From the NCBI RefSeq assembly GCF_001311175.1, contig NZ_BBAI01000005.1, positions 1-64,000 on the forward strand: 64,000 nucleotides of DNA, in the 5' to 3' direction. This stretch comes from Lacticaseibacillus pantheris DSM 15945 = JCM 12539 = NBRC 106106. GTDB taxonomy: Bacteria; Bacillota; Bacilli; Lactobacillales; Lactobacillaceae. The position numbers and the translations under genes were made by a program. Numbering within the stretch: position 1 is the first letter of the stretch; each line of letters begins with the position of its first letter. Positions 17,984 through 27,657 of this stretch are shown piece by piece. The notes below the pieces were generated by a model, which was given only the letters and a program-made list of their open reading frames with translations, was not told the DNA's origin and made no database searches.

Positions 17984-20343
17984 TTAGTCCTCCCTTCTGT
18001 GGAGTATGCGACGGTTGGCTAACCAGACGAGTGCGTCAACCTGCCACAGTTTGAGTGCCCCGCCGCTTTGTTGAGCAAGACGATGATAGGTGAGTCGAGT
18101 ACAGACAGGATGAAGAAACGTTCCTCCGGCGAGCCTGGGGCTGCATTGTCGTTCTTGATGAGTTGTTGCAGGACCACGTCCGCTACTTTGCGTGCCACCC
18201 GGGAATGCCGCCCGAGCGTACGGGGCGTGCTCATGCGGGTGTGTTCGCCCCGATGCTCGGGGTGCGTTGGCGTGACGGTCATGCCAGACAAGGCGGTAAA
18301 GTCCGCTACGGTGGCGTGGCCCTGAGGCTGGCGGTACCAGGCTGGAACGTCGGGCTGAACCCAGGCGGGGGCGTCAACGGTCACGGTGAAGTCCGCAACA
18401 ATATCGGTACTGCTGGTGCCCACGAAGACGCGCCAGTCGCCCGGTACGGCGCGGAACGTTTGGTGATTCTCGTCCCAGCGCATGAAGGCCCGAGCCGGAA
18501 TATCAATTGTTAGCGTGTCCTCTTCGTGCGGTTCCAGCCAGACCTTTTTGAACGCTGCTAACGCCTTAACGGGGGCGAGTTGCGCCTGGTCGGCCTGACC
18601 CACGTAAATCTGCACCGTTTCGGCACCACGACGTTCGCCCTGATTAGCGACGGTAATAGTCACTGTGCGGTCAAGTGCATCGTCAGTAGCGCTGGTGGCG
18701 TCAATGGTACCGTGGTTGAGCGTGAAGTTGGTGTAACTGAGGCCAAAGCCAAAGGGGAACGCAACCGGCACCTGTGCCTTGTCGTAGTAGCGGTAGCCCA
18801 CGTACAGGCTTTCGGCGTACGGAATAGCGAGTGCGTCCGGCTGGCTAAAGTACGGTGCGGCGGGAACGTCGGCAGCGTGCAGCGGGTAGGTTTCGGCTAG
18901 TTTGCCGGATGGGTTGACGTCGCCGAAGAGGATGCGGCTCGCCGCGGTTCCGACGGCTTCACCACCCAGGTAGAGCTGGATGATGCCATCGACTTTGTCC
19001 GCCCACGGCATGCTGACGGGAGCGCCACCAACCAGGACGACAATCAGGCGTTGCGTAACTGGTGCCAACGCAGCAATGAGGGCGTTTTGGTTATCGGGTA
19101 GGTTGAGGTTCTCGCGGTCAAAGCCTTCCGACTCCGCCGTGCTGGGCAGGCCGGCGACCACAACCGTCGTCGTGGCGTCCATCGCCGCCTCGGTGGCTGC
19201 GGCCACGAGTTGGGCGTCATGTTGCTCACTCCCTAGTTCGTAGCCACGGACGAAGTTGTAGGCGTGGTGCTGCTCGTCGAGACCGGCGAGGATACTGGTG
19301 GGCGTGGCGTTGATGTGCGAGGAGCCGGCCCCCTGGTAGCGGGTATGCTCAGCCAAGTCGCCGACTAGCAGTAGTGAGTCGTCGGGATTGAGTGGCAGGG
19401 CATCGTCGCGGTTTTGCAACAGCACGGCTGCGTGTTCCTCAATCCGCTGTGCTAGTGCGTGGTGGGCGGCCATCATCGCTTCGGGGTCGGTGGTGCCGGC
19501 CGGGCGTTGGCGGTTGGCGAGCGCACTAATGCGGGTAGTGGTGGCGTCCAGACGGTCTTGCTGCAATTGGCCCTGGGCGAGTGCTCGGTTGGCCTCGGCA
19601 TCAAAGATGTGGTTGGAACTCGGCATCTCGATGTCCGTCCCGGCGTTGATGGCCGCGACTTTGTCGTTCAGGCCACCCCAATCGGTGACCACCGCACCTT
19701 TGAACCCCCATTGCTGCCGCAAAACGGTATCGATGAGGTAGCGGTGGTCGCTCATGAAGTGACCGTTGACCTGGTTGTAGGCGGTCATGACGGTTTCCGG
19801 CTGGGCCTGTGTGACTGCCAAGCGGAAGGCCTCCAGGTACACCTCGTGCAGGGTGACGGGGTCGATGAGCGCGTCATAACGGAGGCGGTCACGTTCCTGA
19901 CTGTTACCGGCAAAGTGCTTGAGGCTGGCGCCCGTGCCGGTCGATTGCAGCCCGCGAATCCAGGCTGCCCCCATGGCACCGGCCAGCAGCAGGTCCTCGG
20001 AGAAGTATTCAAAGTTGCGGCCGCCTAACGGGCTACGCTTAACGTTGATGCCTGGTCCCAAGACAACGTCGATATTGTAGCGACGGGCTTCCTCACCGAT
20101 TGCCGCACCCATCGCACGCAGGAGCTCAGGGTCCCAGGTGTTAGCTGCGGCGCTAGCGGTGGGAAAGGCAGTAGCGGGGACGCTGGCGTTCAGACCGAGG
20201 TGGTCAGCGGCTGCGTCCTGAAAGCGGAGTCCGTGGGGGCCGTCGCTAAAGCGGATACTGGGGATGCCCGGCACGCTTTCAGTGGTCCAGAAGTCGTGGC
20301 CGGAAGTGAGGTTAATTTGTTGTTGCGGAGTTAGTTTAGTCAT
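17984..20343 (-). CDS. GH3 family beta-glycosidase, frameshifted at 3' end
   Basis: Large GH3 enzyme. Conserved stretches are RFSDGPHGLR, GPGINVKRSPLGGRNFEYFS, KHFAGNSQER and VVTDWGG with the nucleophile Asp. A GH3 C-terminal domain and a fibronectin-III-like domain follow. Lacks a signal peptide. The last 10-30 codons are read out of frame: one missing G near 18058 restores KLWQVDALVWLANRR and a stop at 17984. Substrate could be beta-glucoside or xyloside; the fucosidase partner suggests debranched oligosaccharides. Confidence 0.9.
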
Positions 20344-20483
20344 CGTTTTTTTCGTCCTTTCCGTTAATCGGACACTTGTTGGGCATCTGGGGCAAAAAAC
20401 GTTCGATTGTACACCAAACGGGGGTGCAACAAATCGTTACACCCCCGTAGTACGCGTTACGTCGCGTTCCCAGCGACTACATT

Positions 20484-21107
20484 TTACGCTTCTAGGGAGA
20501 TGAAGTCGCCCGCAGCGAACATGGTTTTGACAAAGTCGGGTACGGTGTCCGTCCGGTTCCAGTCGCGTTGCCATTCGCAGGCGAGCTGGGCGTTGGTGGT
20601 GAGCTCAGCGCCGGCCTGTTCCATCCGCCGGAGTGCGGTTTCGTGCGCAACTTTGCTCGTGCCACCGACCGCGTCGACAACGGGGTGTACTGAGTAGCCT
20701 TCCCGCAGTGCGTCGAGTGCGGGGAAGGTCAGACAGGCCTCGGTCCACAGGGCGGCCATCACCAGGTGCTTGCGGCCGGTAGCCTTAACGGCCTCGACAA
20801 AGTCGCCGTCTTCCCACGCGTTGATGTTCGTCCGGTCGATGGACGGAATGTCCCCGAGGACGCGCTTCAGGTAGGGCACGGTGTCCTTGTTACGACCAGT
20901 GGCCACGTTAACCGTGGACAGCACTATGGGCACGTGGTAAATCTGGGCCAACTGAATGGTCATTGCCACGTTCCGCAGCAGGGTCGGGTGAGCGATGGAC
21001 TGAATTGATTGAATTTGGGTTGCCTGGTAGTCAATTACTAACAACGCACTATTCTCTGGTGTTAACAGAGCATCCGTGACGGGGTCACGACGAGCTAAAC
21101 TAGTCAT
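20484..21107 (-). CDS. Isochorismatase-like cysteine hydrolase
   Basis: About 207 residues of the YcaC-like branch. The triad positions are Asp in LLVIDYQ, Lys in TGRKHLVMA and Cys in LWTEACLTFPALDALREGY. True isochorismatases lack this cysteine, so a small-molecule amidohydrolase is more likely. ATG 21107 follows GAGGCGCT. It is the last coding gene before a long noncoding repeat region. Confidence 0.88.
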   Translation of the reverse strand: MTSLARRDPVTDALLTPENSALLVIDYQATQIQSIQSIAHPTLLRNVAMTIQLAQIYHVPIVLSTVNVATGRNKDTVPYLKRVLGDIPSIDRTNINAWEDGDFVEAVKATGRKHLVMAALWTEACLTFPALDALREGYSVHPVVDAVGGTSKVAHETALRRMEQAGAELTTNAQLACEWQRDWNRTDTVPDFVKTMFAAGDFISLEA

Positions 21108-21301
21108 AAGAAAGCGCCTCCAAATTATTTGATAACTAGATTGTAAACTTACTTACCAAAAATAACAAGTGCCTGTGTTAACTATTTACCCACCTATGCC
21201 GCGCGTGCACGTAAATTGGTTTTGTGCGTGCCCGTATAATCCGACCGTGTACAATAACAACAGGTGTCGGAGTGGGGTGGTTGGTGGGAACACGCGGGTG
21301 G

Positions 21302-22027
21302 CCTTTGGGACTGCGGCTTACGTGTCCTGCGCCGTAGTGGGTGACGGCAGCGTTGGTCGGACCGGTGAGCTGCGGCTTTCGTGGGGTGCTCCATGGTAAC
21401 CACTGCTAGGGCGAAGGCTCCAACCCGCCAAGTGCGGGCGTGTTTCCGCCGCGATTTCTAGCCTGCCCGGAAAACCACCGGCCAGTCTAGAAATTCGTCG
21501 CGTTCTAATGGCTAAAGCCATAAGAACGTTACACCCCGGCAGTGGTTACCATTCCGACCCCACACGCCTCCGCTCACCGGCCCGACCGACGCGGCCTCCC
21601 CAACCACGTCTCCGGACACGACGCCTCGTCGCAAAAGCCGCCTGCGGGTTCTCGCTACATTGTGGTTGCGTCTACTATGTCCACAAGCCTTCGTGCACAG
21701 TTTGTCAGATTTTACCTGTTGGTGTAGTTATATTAGATCTCGTTTCTGCCTACAATGCTGGGTAACCACTAATCTATGGGAGGATACTCGAAGTAACGAG
21801 TGCCGGCAAAGGGATGGTGGGGTGGAGGCGTCGTGTCCGGAGACGTGGTTGCTGCGGCCCCAGAGCGCTGTTCGAGCGCAGCGAGTTACAGCGGCAAATC
21901 TTGGAGACAAAGTGGTTTTTCTTTGGCTCCGAGATTCGCGGGAAGCCCGGCACGGGCTGGAGCGTGCGGGTGTAGCAATCACGGCATAGGCACGTAAGCC
22001 GCAACCCCACCGTCCCTTTGCCAGCAC
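21302..22027. repeat. Nest of inverted repeats, no coding potential seen
   Basis: Between 21108 and 22117 I find no convincing gene. Arms seen are: 26 bp perfect at 21602-21627 and 21825-21850; 14 bp perfect at 21393-21406 and 21539-21552 within imperfect 60-base arms (21341-21406 / 21539-21600); 13 bp perfect at 21312-21324 and 21991-22003; 24 bp with two mismatches at 21800-21823 and 22004-22027. Local hairpins are at 21454-21494 and 21501-21528. The modules recur in different combinations and orientations. Confidence 0.75.
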
Positions 22028-22117
22028 GGATGTAAAGGGATCAATGTACAAACCCCCGTCAGATGATATAGTTAATTACAGTTATTGCGTAATATCTCAG
22101 AATGAGGAGACCCTGCC

Positions 22118-22702
22118 ATGCCCGCCTGTAATCGTCCCGATGAAGTTCTTGCCCTGCACGTTCTTCAGCAGTACGCGCCAATACGTTATGCCCATGCATT
22201 GCACGCCGACCGCCCGGATATCTGGTGCTTGCGGCCGTCTATTGGCGTGGAGGTCACATGGGGGTACGCCAACCACATTTTGGCGCAGCTCGGTTTGAAC
22301 TCGGCGCGGGATCCTCACGATGCGTTGCTGCGGTACCACAGCCAGTACCAGATGCCCTTTGCTGACCGCACCGGCCGGGCCTTTGAGTACCTGGAGGCGA
22401 ACGGTACCATTGACCGGAACATTGAGCCGCCCGCCCACCTGGGTAGCGGCAACGACATGCTGTTCGCATACCGGCGCAAAGTCGCGAAGGCACACCAATA
22501 CCGTCAGTTTGCCGAAATGAACCTGTTTCTGCACATCTTTCCCACAACCGATGACGAGGTGCGGCGATTTGCCGCGGCTGCAACAGAGCTCGCCCGCCGG
22601 CCCGTTCTGCGGACTGTTTACTGCTACGACGGGCGCACGCTGTGGGTCGTGGATTTGATGCGCGGGATGATTAGCCATGCGGAAGTGGTGGTGTCCAACT
22701 AG
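22118..22702 (+). CDS. Hypothetical protein
   Basis: Not recognised. 194 residues, soluble, rich in Ala, Arg and His. ATG 22118 is preceded by GAGGAGACC, and codon use matches the surrounding genes. The segment DRPDIWCLRPSIGVEVTWG resembles the core of some PD-(D/E)XK-like hypothetical proteins (acidic residue, then hydrophobic strand with Glu), but no clear Lys follows at the right place. It ends before a terminator. Its position beside the repeat nest may be coincidental. Confidence 0.65.
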   Translation: MPACNRPDEVLALHVLQQYAPIRYAHALHADRPDIWCLRPSIGVEVTWGYANHILAQLGLNSARDPHDALLRYHSQYQMPFADRTGRAFEYLEANGTIDRNIEPPAHLGSGNDMLFAYRRKVAKAHQYRQFAEMNLFLHIFPTTDDEVRRFAAAATELARRPVLRTVYCYDGRTLWVVDLMRGMISHAEVVVSN

Positions 22703-22724
22703 CCCCCTGGCAAGGTGAACGTAA

Positions 22725-22762
22725 AAATCGCGGTACCGGAATTAGTCCGATACCGCGATTTT
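22725..22762. terminator. Bidirectional terminator
   Basis: AAAATCGCGGTA(CC) pairs with (GA)TACCGCGATTTT around a short loop, between the convergent hypothetical gene and the EAL gene, with A/T runs on each side. Confidence 0.8.
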
Positions 22763-22767
22763 ACTGT

Positions 22768-23449
22768 CTAATTCACATCCACGTCAGTCCCCAACAGCTT
22801 GGGCCGGCCCAACCAGTAGCCCTGGATGACGTCACAAGGGTACTTACTGGTGATGGCGTCAAGCTCGATTTGAGTTTCGATACCCTCAATTGCGATGGCC
22901 TTGTGGTGTTCCTTGGCCTCGTTGTACCACATCGATAGGATTGGCTCGATTTCACGGAAGGTTTTGCACGGCCGAAAGTCTTGGCAGGCAAACTTGAACT
23001 CCGCGACATCGTCCTCCATGCCTTTAATGAGGTTCGGATTGTTTTGCCCCACACCGACGTCGTCCACGCACACTAGGAGGTTGTGTGCGTGGAAGCGGCG
23101 GGCCGCAGCCTGGATATCGGCCACAGAAACGTCGGGGTCGCGGCGCTCCGTCAGCTCGGTGAAGATATTAATCTTGGTGCGCGCCTGGATCCGTGCAACC
23201 ATGTCCATGAATGCAGGATCGATAAATTGCCGCTCTTCCAGGTTGAAGGAAAGTAGGCGAATTGAGGATGACATAGTATCAACAATATTGCCTAGTAGAT
23301 CGCCAATTGCGTCGGCCGTAATGGCGTTAAAATCTTCCGGCAGCACCCATTTGCCGTTCTTTCGTTCACGGATAAAAAGTTCATAGCCAATTGGTAGGCG
23401 GCTGGATCCGTCGCCCACGAACTTGGGTTGCCCAAAAAAATCGGTACAT
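22768..23449 (-). CDS. EAL-domain protein (c-di-GMP phosphodiesterase-like), frameshifted near start
   Basis: A stand-alone EAL domain of about 226 residues. Metal and substrate positions survive: FNLEERQF (Asn), FTELTER (Glu), CVDDVGVG (Asp-Asp), EFKFA (Lys), IAIEGIET (Glu) and IQGYWLGRP (Gln). The EAL motif itself reads ELF. The true start is ATG 23449 after GGGAGGG; shortening the T run (A7 at 23434-23440) to six gives MYRFFGQPKFVGDGSSRLP. No GGDEF partner is in the window. Confidence 0.85.
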
Positions 23450-23488
23450 AACGTGCCCTCCCAGTAAACCGCTCAAAAATATAAAAAA

Positions 23489-23524
23489 ACGACCCGTGCA
23501 TGGTCTTTCACATGTGCGGGTCGT
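23489..23524 (-). terminator. Terminator of pepD
   Basis: ACGACCCGTGCATG pairs with CATGTGCGGGTCGT around an 8-base loop. On the minus strand it is followed by a T run (A7 just below). The 244 bases between it and the pepD stop hold no other feature I can support. Confidence 0.75.
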
Positions 23525-23773
23525 GTGCTACGTTACCGTAGCCTGAGCAGGTTGTTATTCGCGTTATTTCACAATCGGAATATCGATTGCCTGATTAATT
23601 ACGTTAACTTTAATTTAGCAAAGTCGTAGCCCAATGGCAATAGCCTTCGATAAAATTTGGTTGGGAAATCAGCCATGTGATGTGTCAATACACCCACTCC
23701 ACACCTGTTGTTATAAAAAGGGTTTAACTATTGGGACGGTGCCGTAATCGTGCCGAGTTTGTGCTCTTGTGCG

Positions 23774-25186
23774 TTAGTCGTGAAGCGTGAACTGTAACTT
23801 CATCCGCGGTGCGGCTAGCTTGAGCATCTGGCCGAGCAACTTGGTTGAGTTCTTAACGTTGATGGCGGCCATTTCATCGTTGACGGATGCCAAGTAACTT
23901 TGCAGGTCGTCCTGGTCGGCAGCCGCCGCATCGGCTTTGATTTCGAGGTTGCGCGCCGCAGCCGTCGTGTTCTCTTCGTAGAGGTTTTCGAAGTCTTCGA
24001 AGAGGGCGAAGTCGGTGTCACCAAAGATAGCCAGTGTGTTGGCCAGCCAGTACATGTTAGCGGGGTCAAACTCACCGGTCGTGTTCTTGTATGGGGCTGG
24101 CGTGTCGTTAACGTTGGCGTAGAACGGCAGGACGGAGTTGAACGTGTTTGGGCCAAAGGCGAGCCAGTGAACGCCGGCGATGGCGGCAGGTACGTCGTTG
24201 CGGATTTGGAGGATGTGCAATTCCTGGTTACGGTTGATCCCAATCGGCCGGTACAGCTTCTTTTCCGCATCAGTCCCGGTAGTACCGTAAACATCGTAAG
24301 GCGTGTTCTGGTAGTGGGAGCTGAGGACGAACTTAACGTCCTCGATGCTAATTTTGCGGTCGGTCCGGCAGATGAACGGCAGGTCCTGGTCAATCGGCGT
24401 GGTGTCGAATTCAGGATTGAAGTACTTCTGGCCGTACCATGCGCGGGGGTTGTTGTAGCGCGTGTCCTTGATGGTGGCAGAACCAAAGATGTGGCGGAGG
24501 TCGTAGCCTTCACGGTCGGGGTTGAGGTGGTGCTGCTCAATCAGGTCCTGGAGGTCAGCGCTGGCCATGTAGTTTTCATGGTCGTCAAAGTCGAAGTCGT
24601 CGATGTTAAAGCGGTTTGGTGCCACTACGTAAGCGTCGTCGGGAATACGGACAGCGGCCCAGTGATGACCGGCGATACTTTCGAACCACCATACTTCATT
24701 GTTGTCGGAGAAGCCAATTCCGTTGGTCTCATAGGTACCATACTTTTCCAGCAGGCTACCGAGGCGTTCGACCCCTTCGCGGGCGCTGTGGATGTATGGC
24801 AAAGTGATGGTTGGCATGTCTTCTTCACCGATACCTTCGTCAACCAGTGGGTCCACACCGAGGATACGGCTATTGGTCGTGATGGTTTCGGTGGAAGTCA
24901 TTGCGACGTTATCGCTGTTAATACCAGCGGCTGCCCAGAGCCCGTGGCCGTCGACGGCTTCTGGTGTAGAGGTGTACTGGAGCGGGTTGTCAGGCAGGTC
25001 GATGTTGAACTTGCTGAGCACGGACTGGTAGTGGCGAGGTTGGTCTTCGGGACGAACCACGACGAACTTTTGTGGGTGCAGCGGTTCGTTGCCGTCTTCG
25101 TTACGGGCGATGATGGTGGAACCGTCAATTGATGCGTCTTTGCCGACCAGAATGGTGGTACAGGAACCCTTGATGTGTTTGGACAT
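23774..25186 (-). CDS. pepD: C69-family dipeptidase
   Basis: Ntn-hydrolase dipeptidase of 470 residues, intact. The catalytic Cys is in GSCTTILVGKDAS close to the N-terminus; the preceding residues may be removed to expose it. DGSTIIARNEDGN, GINSDNVAMTSTETI and NEVWWFESIAGHHW are family landmarks. Lactic acid bacteria use PepD for cytosolic peptide turnover. Monocistronic. The opposite strand has a 410-codon open frame that is only a shadow. Confidence 0.93.
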   Translation of the reverse strand: MSKHIKGSCTTILVGKDASIDGSTIIARNEDGNEPLHPQKFVVVRPEDQPRHYQSVLSKFNIDLPDNPLQYTSTPEAVDGHGLWAAAGINSDNVAMTSTETITTNSRILGVDPLVDEGIGEEDMPTITLPYIHSAREGVERLGSLLEKYGTYETNGIGFSDNNEVWWFESIAGHHWAAVRIPDDAYVVAPNRFNIDDFDFDDHENYMASADLQDLIEQHHLNPDREGYDLRHIFGSATIKDTRYNNPRAWYGQKYFNPEFDTTPIDQDLPFICRTDRKISIEDVKFVLSSHYQNTPYDVYGTTGTDAEKKLYRPIGINRNQELHILQIRNDVPAAIAGVHWLAFGPNTFNSVLPFYANVNDTPAPYKNTTGEFDPANMYWLANTLAIFGDTDFALFEDFENLYEENTTAAARNLEIKADAAAADQDDLQSYLASVNDEMAAINVKNSTKLLGQMLKLAAPRMKLQFTLHD

Positions 25187-25354
25187 GAGATTACCTCTTT
25201 CTGTTTGTATGATGAGTTAATTGTATAGCTTGTGGTGGGGAAAGGCCAATTCGGAAAGTTAAATTTGAACGTGATTAAACTAATGGTGAGTGGGATGTAT
25301 GTTAGTGGACAGCCGCACACCAACATTAACGAAACTAAGCGTCGGACGGAGCCG

Positions 25355-26125
25355 TTACAGTAACAACATCCAGTCCTTGGTTAATGCCCGCGCCTTGTTG
25401 TGTTGACTGTCGTATTGGTAACGACTCTCAACCTCATTGATGATCATGGCACGAATGCGTTGATGCTGAGCCCAATAGTCATACTCACGCCCGCGTGGAG
25501 GTGCAGGCAGATTATTGACGTCTAGGAACGGCAATTTAAGCTGCTGGCCCCAGTTGGCGTGATGATAAAGTGTGGCGGTCTGATGAAGTAGGGGGTTCAG
25601 TAATTCCTCGCCCATGCTGGTAGTGAACTCAATTAAGCGGGTGAGGCGCTGTTGGCACAACCCAATTTTTACGCACAACCGGCGTTCGTAATATTGGCCA
25701 TTGCGGAACCGTGCGGGTGACCACCACGCTGCACGCAATCGGTGAATGTTAAACCAGGGCTGTGCACGTGACTGGTCAACGCCCATGGCCAGAAAACCAT
25801 CATGGTCGCTAGTCCACGCCGTCATCATTTCGATTCGTGGGCAAATATCCCTAAAGAGTTCGGGATTTCCAAGTGCCCAAAGCATCGGTTTATTTAGTCC
25901 GTGTACATACCTGGTACGGTCGATTAAGTTGTTGCTGCGCTGCGAGCTGACATAAATCTGACTAGATTCATGGATCAACAGGCTGCGATATCCACTGCTT
26001 GGGGCAGCAGGGATGATTGCAGCAATATCGGACGTCAGGTAACACAGTGGCCAAGAGGGCAACTCTACAGGTAGAGTTGCCAGGTAATCGGTCGAATGGC
26101 CACCGATATAAAAATGTTGATTCAT
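25355..26125 (-). CDS. Hypothetical protein
   Basis: Not recognised. 256 residues, soluble, notably rich in Trp, Tyr, His and Arg, no signal peptide and no membrane span. It begins MNQHFYIGGHSTDYLATLP behind GAGGTGCGG. A conserved-looking middle has WALGNPELFRDICPRIEMM and WFNIHRLRAAWWSPARF. It lies at the edge of the AT-rich island and is followed upstream by about 270 bases with no gene. I cannot assign a role. Confidence 0.6.
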   Translation of the reverse strand: MNQHFYIGGHSTDYLATLPVELPSWPLCYLTSDIAAIIPAAPSSGYRSLLIHESSQIYVSSQRSNNLIDRTRYVHGLNKPMLWALGNPELFRDICPRIEMMTAWTSDHDGFLAMGVDQSRAQPWFNIHRLRAAWWSPARFRNGQYYERRLCVKIGLCQQRLTRLIEFTTSMGEELLNPLLHQTATLYHHANWGQQLKLPFLDVNNLPAPPRGREYDYWAQHQRIRAMIINEVESRYQYDSQHNKARALTKDWMLLL

Positions 26126-26398
26126 AAATCACCGCACCTCGTTTTTTTGAAAAGTGGTAGGGTGCGGCTGTCCACGCAATTATTGTAGGATATGCGCCCG
26201 GCACGAACAAACGTTTGTGCGTATTTTTCCGATATATGACCATTTAACTTTGCGTGTTCTGTGATTCGCCACAGGTTATACTTTATGTTGGTGTATAACC
26301 GAATGAAGCAAATATTTTGATTGTTTTAATAGCAATTACCAAGTGATATACTGCATGTTGATTGAATTCACAGACCGTAAAGTTAGAATGGAGTCGCC

Positions 26399-26636
26399 AT
26401 GGAGCAATTTGATGAAACAAGTGCAAATTCACAAGACGAATTGCTTGCTGAAATAATTAAAAAAAATCACTTTAGATAAGTCTGATGATTCGGTTCATCA
26501 GCAAAATGTTCGTTGGAAGAAAGTCCAGGACGAGTATTTGGTTAAGACTTTCGATTCTGACTTTCTAGGCTATAATGAATATTTTCATTCATTTGCTGCA
26601 TTACGAACAACACTAGCGTTAAAGAAAACTAATTAA
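26399..26636 (+). CDS. Small hypothetical protein, frameshifted
   Basis: ATG 26399 with GGAG upstream opens a short frame that breaks in the A8 run at 26459-26466. With seven A it continues to a stop at 26634-26636, giving about 78 residues that are acidic to neutral and rich in Asp, Gln and Ser, with FLGYNEYFHSFAALRTT near the end. A terminator hairpin follows at once. A TATACT-like -10 is about 50 bases upstream. No family recognised. Confidence 0.5.
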
Positions 26637-26641
26637 ATGCC

Positions 26642-26682
26642 ACGCCTTACTTCACCTTTTGCAGGTCAAGTAGGGCGTGGCT
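26642..26682. terminator. Terminator between convergent genes
   Basis: CCACGCCTTACTT pairs with AAGTAGGGCGTGG. In the sequence as given it lies inside the last codons of the kinase gene. With the adjacent T7 run shortened to six the kinase stops at 26685 and the hairpin becomes intergenic, which supports that correction. Confidence 0.65.
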
Positions 26683-27657
26683 ATTTAATTGATTTTTTTG
26701 GAAAAGTATTTGGGAATCATCTTCGATATACGCGCTAACGTTTTCGGGTTGTAGGAAGCCAGTCTTTAACTCCATTACATTTGCCATGCCAGCGGCCATA
26801 CCGTACTTAACGGTTCTAAGATCGCCAAGACCCTGACTAATTGCGAAGAGCATGCCGCCCACTGTAGAATCTCCTGCCCCCTCAGTGTTAACTGCGTTTA
26901 GAGACCGGGTTTTAACAACGTAGAACTGTGGGTTTGCGGTGCCGACTTTAATTGCCGCTCCAGTACTACCCAGTGAAACCACTACTATGGGGATACGCGC
27001 CAGGCGTTGGTTGTGTAAGGCAGCAATTGCGTCCCGAGGATTTTCACTAATATGCTCACCAGTTAGTTCTCCTAGTTCATCATTATTTGGTTTGATGATA
27101 TCCGGAATGAAATTACCACTAATTGTATCCCGTAGTGCTTGCCCAGACGTGTCTAGGATAATTTTTGAGTTAGGGGATATTTCCCGTATTGTTTGTATTA
27201 TTTGTGAATATGCGTCGATAGGAGAATTTGGCGGTAGTGAACCGTTAATGGAAACGGCATCAAGCTCATCTAGGGATCGGATCATGTTTAAAAGCTCTTG
27301 AAGTTGATCTTCGGAAACCGGGTCACCGTTTTCGTTTAGTTCGGTTTTCGTGCCATTTTGGTCGATAATTGTATAGCAGAGCCTAGTTCTTCCGGGACGG
27401 GCAATAAATTTGTGAGTTACCTCATAGTTAGCAAGGTCGTCCAAGATTAGCTGACCGTTTTGCTCACCCACAAATCCTGTGGCAACTACGTTATTGTTGT
27501 TTTGACCTGATAGAATTGAGGCTACTCTGGCTGCGTTAATCCCCTTACCGCCAACAACCTGTTTATGACTAGTTTCACGGTTTGTTTTGCCGGCATCAAA
27601 TGAAAGCGTGTGGTAAATCATATCGATTGATGGGTTGGCTGTGATTGTTAGAATCAT
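26647..27657 (-). CDS. PfkB-family 1-phosphofructokinase / tagatose-6-phosphate kinase-like
   Basis: Ribokinase-fold sugar-phosphate kinase of about 325-336 residues. The N-terminal MILTITANPSIDMIYHT is typical of FruK/LacC, GGKGINAARVAS binds sugar phosphate, and NTEGAGDSTVGGML has the catalytic Asp and anion hole. As given it ends at 26647, but the T7 run at 26691-26697 probably should be T6, moving the stop to 26685. It overlaps the deoR stop by four bases. With the aldolase at 31167 it could form a ketose-1,6-bisphosphate pathway for the galactitol-type PTS product. Confidence 0.85.
   Translation of the reverse strand: MILTITANPSIDMIYHTLSFDAGKTNRETSHKQVVGGKGINAARVASILSGQNNNNVVATGFVGEQNGQLILDDLANYEVTHKFIARPGRTRLCYTIIDQNGTKTELNENGDPVSEDQLQELLNMIRSLDELDAVSINGSLPPNSPIDAYSQIIQTIREISPNSKIILDTSGQALRDTISGNFIPDIIKPNNDELGELTGEHISENPRDAIAALHNQRLARIPIVVVSLGSTGAAIKVGTANPQFYVVKTRSLNAVNTEGAGDSTVGGMLFAISQGLGDLRTVKYGMAAGMANVMELKTGFLQPENVSAYIEDDSQILFQKNQLNSHALLDLQKVK

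Noticed and set aside
19459-20028. 189-codon plus-strand frame opposite the GH3 gene
   Set aside because: Shadow of a strongly conserved GH3 enzyme on the other strand.
21302-22027. CRISPR array in the repeat region
   Set aside because: Repeats are inverted and irregularly spaced, not direct repeats with constant spacers, and no cas genes are near.
22097-22678. 193-codon minus-strand frame opposite the hypothetical gene at 22118
   Set aside because: The plus-strand frame has the ribosome binding site and a terminator behind it; the minus frame would have neither.
23900-25132. 410-codon open frame on the plus strand opposite pepD
   Set aside because: It mirrors the codon pattern of pepD, has no ribosome binding site and shows low-complexity Val/Glu-rich sequence.
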